Below, in pieces: positions 35,363 through 45,133 of a DNA stretch of 64,000 nucleotides (its first letter is position 1; every line of letters begins with the position of its first letter). Below the pieces are notes generated by a model, which did not search any database, was not told the origin of the DNA, and saw only the letters and a program-made list of their open reading frames with translations. A program made the position numbers and the translations under genes. Source of the stretch: Lycium barbarum (lineage: Eukaryota > Streptophyta > Magnoliopsida > Solanales > Solanaceae); the NCBI RefSeq assembly GCF_019175385.1, contig NC_083345.1, forward strand, positions 14,842,027-14,906,026, read 5' to 3'.

Positions 35363-35436
35363 CGTTATCAGCACGAGACTCTACCGTCTCAAGGAATTCT
35401 TGAAGGTTAAGGTAATATTTTTATTCTCTCTATTTT

Positions 35437-36474
35437 ATGGCTAACCTTACAAAACTCGAGTTCGTTGCCCTTGATATTTCAGGTAAGAACTACCTATCAT
35501 GGGTGTTAGATGCTGAAATCCATCTTGATGCTATGGGTCTTGGAGACACCATTAAAGAAAATAATAAAGCATCCAACCAAGAAAATGCCAAGGCTATGAT
35601 ATTCTTGCGTCATCATCTTGATGAGAACCTAAAAATTGAATATCTTACTATTAAGAATCCACTCGTTTTATGGAAAAACTTGAAAGAAAGGTATGACCAC
35701 CTGAAGATGGTCTTCCTCCCAAAAGCACGACATGAATGGATAAATCTAAGGTTACAAGATTTCAAATCAGTTATGAAGTATAACTCTGAGATGTTCAGAA
35801 TTACTTCTATATTGACACTATGCGGAGAAAAGATTAGTGATTCTGATAAGCTGGAAAAGACGTTCTCCATTTTTCATGCCTCAAATGTGCTCCTGCAGCA
35901 GCAATATCGAGAGAAAGGTTTCACAAAGTATTGTGATTTGATTGCTCATCTTCTTGTGGCTGAACAAATTAATGATTTGCTGATGAAAAATCACGAGAAT
36001 CGACCTACTGGCGCTGCACCACTCCCCGAAGTGAATGAGGTGTATGCCCACTACTCCAGGCGTGGAAAAGGTCGTGGCCCCGGTCGTGGTCATGATAATA
36101 GTCGTGGTCGTGGTCGTTATAATGGTCAAAGAAGAAATTATTTTCCTGGTGTTAATCACTCTTCAAAGAAAAATTACCACCAACAGGGGAAAAAGAAGGA
36201 TGATAGGCATGAAGTGCCAGAAGCACGTGGCTCAGAAAACAAATGTTATCGATGTGGTGGAAGTGGGCACTGGTCACGTACCTGTCGTACGGCAAAGCAC
36301 TTGGTTGAGCTTTATCAGGCATCAATTAAAAGAAAAGAGAAAAATCTCGAAGCTAATTTTATCTCTGAAAATCAAATTGACATCACACACTTGGATGTAG
36401 CAGATTTCTTTGAGCACCCTGAAGGAAAGATAAATCACTTGATTGGTCATGGTTCTGTGGTTAGAGATGATTGA
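35437..36474 (+). CDS. gag: Copia-B Gag protein
   Basis: 345 aa, an uninterrupted frame. The N-terminal part has WVLDAEIHL and WKNLKERYD, as in the gag (UBN2-like) domain of plant Copia elements. A Gly/Arg-rich basic stretch (about 208-230, GRGPGRGHDNSRGRGRY) precedes a CCHC zinc knuckle, CYRCGGSGHWSRTC, at residues 270-283. It forms the particle and binds RNA. It ends with its own TGA, in contrast to the single gag-pol frame usual in Copia; pol begins 857 bp later. Confidence 0.85.
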   Translation: MANLTKLEFVALDISGKNYLSWVLDAEIHLDAMGLGDTIKENNKASNQENAKAMIFLRHHLDENLKIEYLTIKNPLVLWKNLKERYDHLKMVFLPKARHEWINLRLQDFKSVMKYNSEMFRITSILTLCGEKISDSDKLEKTFSIFHASNVLLQQQYREKGFTKYCDLIAHLLVAEQINDLLMKNHENRPTGAAPLPEVNEVYAHYSRRGKGRGPGRGHDNSRGRGRYNGQRRNYFPGVNHSSKKNYHQQGKKKDDRHEVPEARGSENKCYRCGGSGHWSRTCRTAKHLVELYQASIKRKEKNLEANFISENQIDITHLDVADFFEHPEGKINHLIGHGSVVRDD

Positions 36475-37331
36475 ATTGTTTATTTTAATCTTTACTAGTC
36501 GTAATAGTTGATGAATAAAAGATCATGTGACAGTAATTGTTTACATGAGTACTATTTTTAAATTTAGTCAGTTTGTTATAGTTAGTTATTAATAAAATTT
36601 TAATCTGATTTGTCGTGAGTAAATCATTAATGAAGGTGCAAATTCTATAACCAATTTGGTTAAACATTATAACTGCAACAATTTTAATGTAAGTTATTGT
36701 GTCAGAATAGTGTGGCAACACAAAAATAAGAGCACTGCAGTGAGGTCCACTTTTTTTTTTTTTTTTTTAAAAAAAACAATCCTTCATGTATATCCCATCA
36801 CTTACGGACAACTTCCAATTTCATGTATTATCCAATCACTTATTGAGAACTTCCAACCCTATAATCCATGAATATTGCAACAACTATGATAGAAAAATAA
36901 TAGTGTAGCAAGATGGGACAGTGGTTAGCAAACTATGAAACAACTTTCTATGAAAGAGCTTCATACATATAATAATACAGCTTTCTTGTAAATGCTTATT
37001 TTTCCTAACTAAAGAAAAGGAAATTATGGGTACATTACTATTTATAGCGATTGTTTACAGCAACTCTGTTAATCATAATTTTTAATTTCGAGTCCTTGTT
37101 TTGGTATAAGAAATTTTTGGTTATCTACAGAAATGTATTATTAAATTAGTCTGTTGACCTAATAAGTTAAGTAAATATCCTAAATGATATATTGGCTTGG
37201 ATTATTATATTGCAACGTTGTATTGGTATGTAGTTTCATTTGTTTATACAACTTTGGTTTGTATTTAGTTTACTGGAATTTCTAATACTTAGTATTTATT
37301 TTGCTTTGTTTGTGTCATTTCATTCGAAGAT
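36475..37331 (+). other. noncoding spacer between gag and pol of Copia-B
   Basis: 857 bp without a long frame, containing a T run at 36751-36768. Its right edge is pyrimidine-rich and ends CATTCGAAG just before the pol ATG, which could act as a 3' splice site. Just upstream of the gag stop is GTGGTTAGAG, a weak potential donor. It is either an intron-like spacer that lets pol be made from a spliced RNA, or an old insertion; the sequence alone does not decide. Confidence 0.5.
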
Positions 37332-40300
37332 ATGGATAACTCTCAAAGTAAGTTTGGATTAAAATCCAATTATGAAGACATATGTTTGATTGATTCTGCT
37401 ACCACACACACGATCTTCAAGGACAAGAAATATTTTTCTCATTTACTTATGGGTAAGGCAAATGTTAATACCATTTCTGGTAGTACTAATTTGATTGAAG
37501 GCTCCGGAAGATCCGCTATAATTTTGCCTAAGGGAACAAAACTCATTATAAAGGATGCCATGTTCTCTCCTAAATCCAGAAGGAACTTATTAAGTTTTAA
37601 AGATATCCGTCAAAATGGATACCATATTATAACAATGGATGAGATGAATCTCGAATATATTGGTATCACCAAGGATGTCTCAGGACAGAAAGTTGTTATA
37701 GAAAAGTTTCCTGCTTTGTCTTCTGGCTTATATTGGACAAAAATTAGAGTAATTGAGGCACATTCTGTCGTAAACCAGAAGTTTATGGACTCCAATACGT
37801 TTGTACTTTGGCATGATCGATTGGGACACCCTGGATCTATAATGATGAGACGAATTATAGAAAATTCAAATGGGCATCCATTAAAGAACCTGAAGATTCT
37901 TTTAAACAATGAATTTTCTTGCCCTTCTTGTTATCAAGGCAAGTTAATTATTAGGCCATCACCTACAAAGGTTGAGTTTGAATCCCCTGAATTTTTGGAA
38001 CGTATACATGGGGATATTTGTGGATCAATTCACCCCCCGAGTGGGTCATTTAGATATTTTATGGTCTCAATAGATGCTTCTTCTAGATGGTCTCATGTGT
38101 GCCTACTGTCATCTCGCAACCTAGCGTTTGCGAAATTATTGGCACAAATAATTCGATTACGGGCACAATTTCCTGATAATCCGATAAAGTCTATTCGCCT
38201 TGATAATGCTGCAGAGTTTTCATCCCAAACATTTAATGATTATTGTTTATCAATTGGGATAAGAGTTGAACATCCTGTAGCTCATGTTCACACTCAAAAT
38301 GGCCTTGCAGAGTCATTAATTAAACGTTTGCAGCTGATTGCAAGACCATTGCTCATGAAAACGAGGTTGCCCACGACAGTCTGGGGTCACGTTATTTTGC
38401 ATGCAGCAACACTCGTTCGTCTCAGACCGACAAACTATCATAAATTTTCTCCGTTGCAATTGGTTTTGGGTCAAGAACCTAATATATCCAATCTAAGAAT
38501 TTTTGGATGTGCCGTATATGTGCCTGTAGCACCACCACATCGCACCAAGATGGTCCCCAAAGAAGATTAGGAATATATGTTGGGTTTGAATCGCCCTCCA
38601 TTATTCGCTACCTTGAACTATTAACCGGAGATTTGTTCACTGCTCGATTTCCAGATTGTCAATTTGATGAGACAATTTTCCCAAAATTAGGGGGAGAGAA
38701 TAATGAAATAAAAAGGAAAATTTTGTGGAATAATTCATCATTGTCTCATCTTGATCCACGTGCTTCTATTTGTGAGCAAGAGGTTCAAAAGATTATTCAC
38801 TTACAGAAAATAACAAATCAAATGCTAGACGAATTTACAGATTTGAAAAGGATTACCAAATCACATATCCCTGCAGAGAATGTCCCGATTCGGATTGATG
38901 TCCCTGTAGGACCATCTACTAGTGTCATAGCAAACGAGTCCAAAGCACGCCAGAAGCGTGGTAGACCATTGGGTTCTAAGGATCGAAATCCTAGAAAAAG
39001 AAAAACAAATGGTCAAGATGACACTACGAAAGAACCTCACAAAGAAATTCGAGATTTGAGCAATAGTGATATTCTTGAAGAAATCAATGAGCCTGAGACT
39101 CAAGAAAATGAGGAAATATCAATTAATCCAATTAATGTTGGGACTAATTTGAATAGATTGGAAATAAATGTGGATTATGTCTTTGCCTATAATGTTGCAA
39201 CAAGAATTATGCAAGATAGTGAGGATCTTGAACCCCAATCTGTTAAAGAATGCCAAGAAAGACGTGATTGGCCAAAGTGGCAAGAGGCAATTCAATCTGA
39301 GTTAAGCTCACTTACCAAACGGGAAGTTTTTGGACCTGTAGTCCAAACACCTAATGGCATTAAACCTGTTGGTTATAAATGGGTTTTTGTGCGAAAAAGA
39401 AATGAGAAAAATGAGATACAAAGATATAAGGAACGCCTTGTTGCACAAGGATTTTCACAAAGGCATGGTGTTGATTATGAAGAGACATACTCCCCTGTTA
39501 TGGATGCAATAATATTACGTTATCTCATTAGTTACGTTGTCCATGAGAGACTTGAGATGCATTTGATGGATGTAGTTACAGCCTATCTATATGGATCACT
39601 TGAAAATGTAATATACATGAAAATCCCTGAAGGATTTAAGATGCCTGAAGCATGTAGTTCAAAGTCTCAGGAAATGTATTCAATCAGATTACAAAGATCA
39701 TTGTATGGTTTGAAGCACTCCGGGCGCATGTGGTATAACCGCCTTAGTGAATATTTGTTAAAGGAAGGCTATACAAATGATGCAATTTGCCCATGTGTTT
39801 TTATAAAGAAAGTAATATCGAAGTTTGTTGTACTTGCTGTATATGTTGACGACATAAACCTTATTGGAACTCATGCAGAGCTCAAAAAGGCAATTAATTA
39901 TTTAAAGAAGGAATTTGAGATGAAAGATCTTGGAGAGACAAAATTATGCCTTGGTTTGCAAATTGAACATTTGACAAATGGCATTTTTGTCCATCAATCT
40001 GCCTATACAGAGAAAGTGTTGAAACGATTTTATATGGATGAAGCACATCCATTAAGTACTTCGATGGTTGTTCGATCACTTGATGCGAATAAAGATCCGT
40101 TCCGACCTCAAGAAAAGAATGAGGAAATTCTTGGTCCAGAAGTACCATATCTTAGTGCAATTGGTGCACTAATGTATCTTGCCAATACCATAAGGCCTGA
40201 CATAGCATTTTCAGTTAATGTGTTAGCGAGACATAGTTGTGCTCCTACAAGGAGACACTGGAACGGAATTAAACACATATTGAGGTATCTAAAGGGGACT

Positions 40301-40861
40301 ATCGATTTGGGCTTATTTTATTCTAGCAATTGCAGTCCCGATCTTGTTGGTTATGCCGATGCAGGGTATTTATCTGACCCGCATAAAGCTAGATCTCAAA
40401 CAGGCTATGTATTTATTTGTGGGGGCGCTGTCATATCTTGGCGATCTACAAAACAGTCTAATGTGGCTACCTCATCAAATCATGCTGAGATAATAGCTAT
40501 TCATGAAGCTAGCCGTGAAGTTGTGTGGCTAAGGTCAATGATACATCTCATTCGAGAAAAGTGTGGTTTGAAATGTGATAAAATACCCACAATCTTATAT
40601 GAAGATAATGCAGCATGCATTGCCCAATTGAAAGGAGGTTTCATAAAAGGAGATAGAACGAAACATATTTCACCAAAGTTATTCTTCACACATGATCTCC
40701 AGAAGAATGGTGATATTGATGTGCAACAAATCCGTTCAAGTGACAACCCTGCAGATTTGTTCACCAAATCTTTACCAACTTCAACTCTTGAGAACATGAT
40801 ATTCAAGATTGGAATGCGAAGACTCCGACATCTGAATTTTGGTCTTTGTCAGGGGGAGTGA
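37332..40861 (+). pseudogene. pol: Copia-B pol (protease, integrase, RT, RNase H), one frameshift
   Basis: The first frame (37332-38570) has a protease motif DSATTH (Asp21), then LWHDRLGHP and CPSCYQGK (integrase zinc-binding), and integrase core motifs IHGDICG, SIDASSRW, SIRLDNAAEF. The frame ends prematurely at 38568 because one base is missing near 38550, in GATGGTCCCC. The reading continues in the next frame to 40861 with GIYVGFESPS, reverse transcriptase motifs (YKWVFVRKRNEKNEI, LMDVVTAYLYG, AVYVDDINLIG at about 39838) and RNase H (YADAGYLSDP, NHAEIIAIHEAS, LYEDNAACI, DLFTKSLP). Apart from the one shift, all domains look complete. Confidence 0.88.
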
Positions 40862-40871
40862 AATACCTGCT

Positions 40872-40939
40872 GTACTCTTTTTCCCTTAACCAAGGTTTTG
40901 TCCCATTGGGTTTTTCTTGGTAAGGTTTTTAATGAGGCA
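40872..40939 (+). repeat. conserved 3' noncoding motif, copy 1 (Copia-B)
   Basis: Blocks GTACTCTTTTTCCC, GTTTTGTCCCA, GGGTTTTTC, AAGGTTTTTAATGAGGCA. ACCAAG (40889-40894) can pair with CTTGGT (40916-40921), enclosing CCC/GGG (40902-40904 with 40908-40910). The same motif is in the Gypsy element at 15853-15916. Confidence 0.7.
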
Positions 40940-40966
40940 GCTCTCAAAGCGTATTACTAGATATGT

Positions 40967-41030
40967 GTACTCTTTTTCCTTCACTAGGACTTTTTTCCAC
41001 AGTTTTTTTTAATAAGGTTTTAACGAGGCA
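40967..41030 (+). repeat. conserved 3' noncoding motif, copy 2 (Copia-B)
   Basis: GTACTCTTTTTCCTTCACTA, then a degenerate middle, then AAGGTTTTAACGAGGCA. The hairpin is largely lost in this copy. It lies directly upstream of the polypurine tract at 41053-41062. Confidence 0.6.
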
Positions 41031-41062
41031 CGTCATCTAATTAATGGACATCCAAGGGGGAG

Positions 41063-41308
41063 TGTGATGAAATGATAGTGGATGTCCATTAGTTAAGATA
41101 GTGGACATTAGTGGAGATAGTGTTGATGACAAAGTCATGATGATGTTGCCATGTGAGCCCATGTGACCATCATTGTATGAGGCTATATATATCCATTCAT
41201 TGTTGATGGATAGTAGAACATAAATTAGTAAAACAAAGTATTTTTCGTTTCTCTCTGTGTGTGAGTCATACTACTTACCTATTTTAGTGCTTATTTTATT
41301 TTATAACA
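41063..41308 (+). repeat. 3' LTR of Copia-B
   Basis: 246 bp, nearly identical to the 5' LTR. It follows CCAAGGGGGAG. Confidence 0.9.
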
Positions 41309-41313
41309 GTAAT

Positions 41314-41682
41314 ATATATGTCTAACATTTTACTATTACTTGGTCAATTTTGATGGCTACATGCATGACTTCGTGAAGGAAAAAACAAAGATGTTTTCTT
41401 ATTTCACGACTTGCTTCTTGTTGGAGACATAGTAACAATTAAGGAAATGAGAAATTCACTTAGGGTTTAATAACTTCTAACAGATTTGTTATATTAAGCA
41501 AGTCAGACACATTTCTAAGTTTTTATATAGTAACAATGTAAGTTTTGGTTGTCATTAGCTATTTTATTTAGTATTTAATATTTATGTGTCTACAATTAGT
41601 CATTTGGTTTACTTAATTTGTTTATGAATTTACGTTTGGATCTAAAAATTCCATTAGGATCTAGATCGAATGTTTTAAAATT
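41314..41682. other. intergenic, no gene seen
   Basis: AT-rich, no ORF or repeat recognised. Confidence 0.4.
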
Positions 41683-41684
41683 TA

Positions 41685-41949
41685 CTCCCTTCGGTCCAAA
41701 ATAATTGAGGTTTTAATCTTTAAAAATTGGTCCAAAATAATTGATGTTTCACAAAACCAAAAAAGTATTTAGTTCTCTTTTCCAAACTTGCCCTTGACAC
41801 ATTTCCATAATAATTATGTCAACCTAAAAAAAAAAAAAACATGGTTAAGGGTATCTTGGTCAAAAACCCTCTTTAACTTTTAGGACTTAGTGAATTCCTT
41901 AATCTATGTGTCCAAGCTTAAAATCTCAATTATTTTGGACCGGAGGAAG
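41685..41949. mobile_element. Stowaway MITE, 265 bp
   Basis: Ends CTCCCTTCGGTCCAAAATAA and, reverse-complemented, CTTCCTCCGGTCCAAAATAA, flanked by TA (41683-41684 and 41950-41951). Size, TIR and TSD all fit Stowaway (Tc1/mariner). Confidence 0.85.
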
Positions 41950-41951
41950 TA

Positions 41952-42600
41952 TTTGGTAAAATAGTTTTGCTGAGTTTCTGCACCAATTTATTTTTTTCCT
42001 TAAATTTAAAATTAAAATTATTTTATATAGAAAATCATGTGTTTAGAATATACTATTTATTAAATTTAATAATTTTTCAGATATTTATCATTATTCTATT
42101 TATCAAAGAAATTATTTGGATTCGATTAGATCCATAGCTAATAAACTACATCTGTTATCAAGAGATGGTTGAATATTGGATTAAAGAATAATCCAAATGC
42201 ATCCAAGCCATGCCAAACATTGTCTGCAAAGTTGATAACTTTGTAAGAAAAGACTAGGAAAATTCGTATCATCAGTTGGCACCATATATAAAAATAATAA
42301 TTAGTATAGATCTGGTCGATACTATACTTAGCACGACAATTATAAAAATAAATCAATTTATTTTATTTAGGTAAAGGTAATTTTCAATCAGCGACGAGCA
42401 AATTAATTTTGACATCTGGCTTTAAGGAAAAAATACATGGAAACATGGATCCGTGACATATGCTGTACTTATGACACTTTTGTGCGTTATCTAGAACTCA
42501 TCAAAGTGTTTTGTCTGTTAATTTAAGTTTAAACCGTACTTAGCGTTTCGTCCGTACGGCATCATTATCTGCTTATGATAACTTCAGTCTTGATACATAC
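41952..42600. other. intergenic, no gene seen
   Basis: AT-rich noncoding sequence between two Stowaway elements. Confidence 0.4.
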
Positions 42601-42602
42601 TA

Positions 42603-42911
42603 CTCCCTCCGTGCTATAATAAATGTTACCTTCGCTAAAAATACGTAGATTAAAAAACAATAATGCAATATGAAGTTTATTAAATTATCCCTATATAATA
42701 AAAATAAATTACTTTTTCCGTAAACCTTTTGATATTGAGAATTCAACAATACCAAGTAACTATGTGGCTTTTCCAATCATCATTTAGATGTTACTTTATT
42801 GTCTAAGGGTAAAATTGAAAAAAACTAGTTAATGTCTTGATTTCCTATGGTAACACTTATTATGAGATAAAAAAATTTAGTTAAGATAACACTTATTATG
42901 GACGAAAGGAG
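42603..42911. mobile_element. Stowaway MITE, 309 bp
   Basis: Left CTCCCTCCGTGCTATAATAA; right (reverse complement) CTCCTTTCGTCCATAATAAG. TA target sites lie at 42601-42602 and 42912-42913. Subterminal GGTAACA / TGTTACC motifs are repeated. Confidence 0.85.
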
Positions 42912-42913
42912 TA

Positions 42914-43616
42914 AAACAATAGCTTCCAACTTCGAGATATTTTCTTTTTTTTGGGTTAAATAATTTCTACTCTCCTACATTTGGCGTGAGAAGTTTTATT
43001 TTGTGTCTTATGTAAGTATGACAAGTCACGTAAGACGTGTTCTATGCTTTGACAAATGTAACAATTTCAGTCGTACCAAACCAATTTTCTCTCTATCTCT
43101 CTCTTAATATATTCACTATGGAAATGCAATTTTCTTCAAACCCTATCCCATTGCATCAAAAGTTTTTTCATTGCTTTTTCAAGTTAAGGTTAGGAATTTT
43201 TCTGTGGGTTGTGAAATCGAATTAGACAATACAAAAATATACCTTTATTTTGTAAATAGTTTGATAACTCACGCGCAGTGCGCATGCCGAGGACCACCGC
43301 ATATTTTTACAATTGAAGTACCGTTGTGTAGACAACTATATATTTTTTGTACACAAAAAATATACAGATAATTTTATGTATTAGCGAATGCAATTATTTT
43401 TTACCGCCCAACTACATGTATTACTTTTCATTTTAAAACTCAAAAGGTAGTCTAATTTTAGAACAAACTAGAAAAGCTAAATTTTATTTCTGGGCCTTTC
43501 CCATCTTTGCCACATTGGGCCTTGCTTTCATTTAGAAACTCAAAGTAGCCTCGTGTAGATTGACATCACGTATCCACTTTTAGTGATGACGTGTAAAATA
43601 TAGCCTATATTTATAA
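42914..43616. other. intergenic, no gene seen
   Basis: AT-rich, with short CT-rich patches near 43090. Nothing recognised. Confidence 0.4.
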
Positions 43617-44090
43617 AAGGGTAAAGGGTCAAAAATACCCCTTTATTTTGGAAAAGGGGTTAAAAATACCAACCGAACTTATTTGGGTCAAAAATATCTC
43701 TCTCATCCTTAAAGTTTTCAAATATACTCCTGTCATGACGAAAACTATCCCCCTAAAATAACCCGAAATCATTTTTTAAACCCGCTCTATCATTTAAACC
43801 CGACCCAACAAAATAATAACCCATAAGATTTCCTTATTCCCCCAATACGTAGGTTTTAAGTTTGAGGGAATTGGGGGAATAATGAGATCTTATGGGTTAT
43901 TATTTAATTGAGTCGGGTTTAAATGATGGAGCGGGTTTAAAAAATAATTTCGGGAGATAATTTTCGCTAAGACAGGGGTATGTTTGAAAACTTTAACGAT
44001 GAGAGGAGTATTTTTGACCCAAAATAAATTTAGAGGATATTTTTAACCCCTTTTCCAAAGTAAAGGAATATTTTTTACCCTTTTCCCTTT
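43617..44090. mobile_element. full-length hairpin MITE, 474 bp
   Basis: The left half (AAGGGTAAAGGGTCAAAAAT, GGAAAAGGGGTTAAAAATA, AAACCCGACCCAACAAAATA) is mirrored in the right half (TATTTTTAACCCCTTTTCC, ATTATTTAATTGAGTCGGGTT). Almost the whole element is therefore one stem, with a loop near 43850-43875. No TSD resolved; no coding. Confidence 0.7.
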
Positions 44091-45133
44091 ATTTTAATCA
44101 CTTCAGATTTAGCAATTGTCCCTTTTTCTTCTTCGCATAAGCTACATAAGATCCTAATATTGTTGCCATGACCGATAAATTTTGCTATGCATGATTGTTG
44201 GAATATTTTCACATTGTATGACCACTGAAAATCATGGAAATCAATGAACTTTGATAAGATATAAATATTCGATACTTAGTTAGATCAACTTTCATCCTAA
44301 TTTGGAAAAAGGTAAAAATAAAATAAAAACACAAGAGGTACTACTAGAAGTGATGATACTTATGGATTTAATTGTATCAAATTGTTATAAAATAATAATA
44401 AAAGTACAAGATAGCGAGAGATATAATGAAAGAAGTTTGGTTATAGTTACAAAATTTCTTCAAACAGGGACCAAAAATAATCAATGTCCACAAAAGGGGA
44501 TATTTGAGCAAATCAGCCTTTGCAACTGTTGAGAAAATGACAAAAATGATCCCTTATTGTGGAGTAAGTTCAAAATAATTTCTAACGTATAACTTAAGTT
44601 GTTTTGGTCCTTTAAGTTTATCAAAAAATAAATACTTTTGATCTCCATAAGATGTTTACCAAACTTCGATCGTTAATTTTTAATAGATATGTGATGATAG
44701 AAAATTATATTGGAAGTACAAATTTTGTAGTTTATATAATATTTGGTCTATTTCAAGAGTCTGATATTTTTTCTCTATTTCTTTTGTTTGTGGTATAAGT
44801 TTTTATGTTGTGGTTTCTAAAAATTTAACATATTTTTTTAGTGGTTTCATTTAAATTGTTTTTCATAGTTCGGATGATATTTACATTCACGTGTGGAAAA
44901 TATTTGACAGACATCAAAAGTTGTCACGGCTCATTTAGCAGGAGAGATAAGTTATTCAATGTAAATGAAATTGGGTTGGATAACTTATCCTACCTTTTTA
45001 TGCTATATTGATGAAATTGCGTGGGATATGAAAAGAGTTATCCCACCCCACCGACTAAATCCCACGAACTTGAGAAACGTTTAGGAGTAAAATTGCTGAA
45101 TTAATACTTAAGGGGATCTTTGGGGAAGCTAAA
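44091..45133. other. upstream region of the SurE-like gene
   Basis: AT-rich sequence containing the promoter and 5' UTR of the gene that starts at 45134. I cannot place a TATA box with confidence; CTATATTGATG near 45003 is one weak candidate. Confidence 0.35.

Larger units (their letters stand above)
35114..41308 (+). mobile_element. Copia-B: nearly intact Ty1/copia LTR retrotransposon (6.2 kb)
   Basis: LTRs (249 and 246 bp) start TGTTATGAAATG / TGTGATGAAATG and end TTATAACA. The target duplication is GTAAT (35109-35113 and 41309-41313). gag is intact, pol has one frameshift, and a purine tract AAGGGGGAG precedes the 3' LTR. The LTRs differ by only a few substitutions and two small indels, so the insertion is recent. 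It landed at the edge of the Helitron-like array. Confidence 0.92.

Noticed and set aside
44940..45060. GATAAGTTAT / GGATAACTTATCC repeats as a promoter element or MITE
   Set aside because: Only partial complementarity, no clear ends or target duplication.
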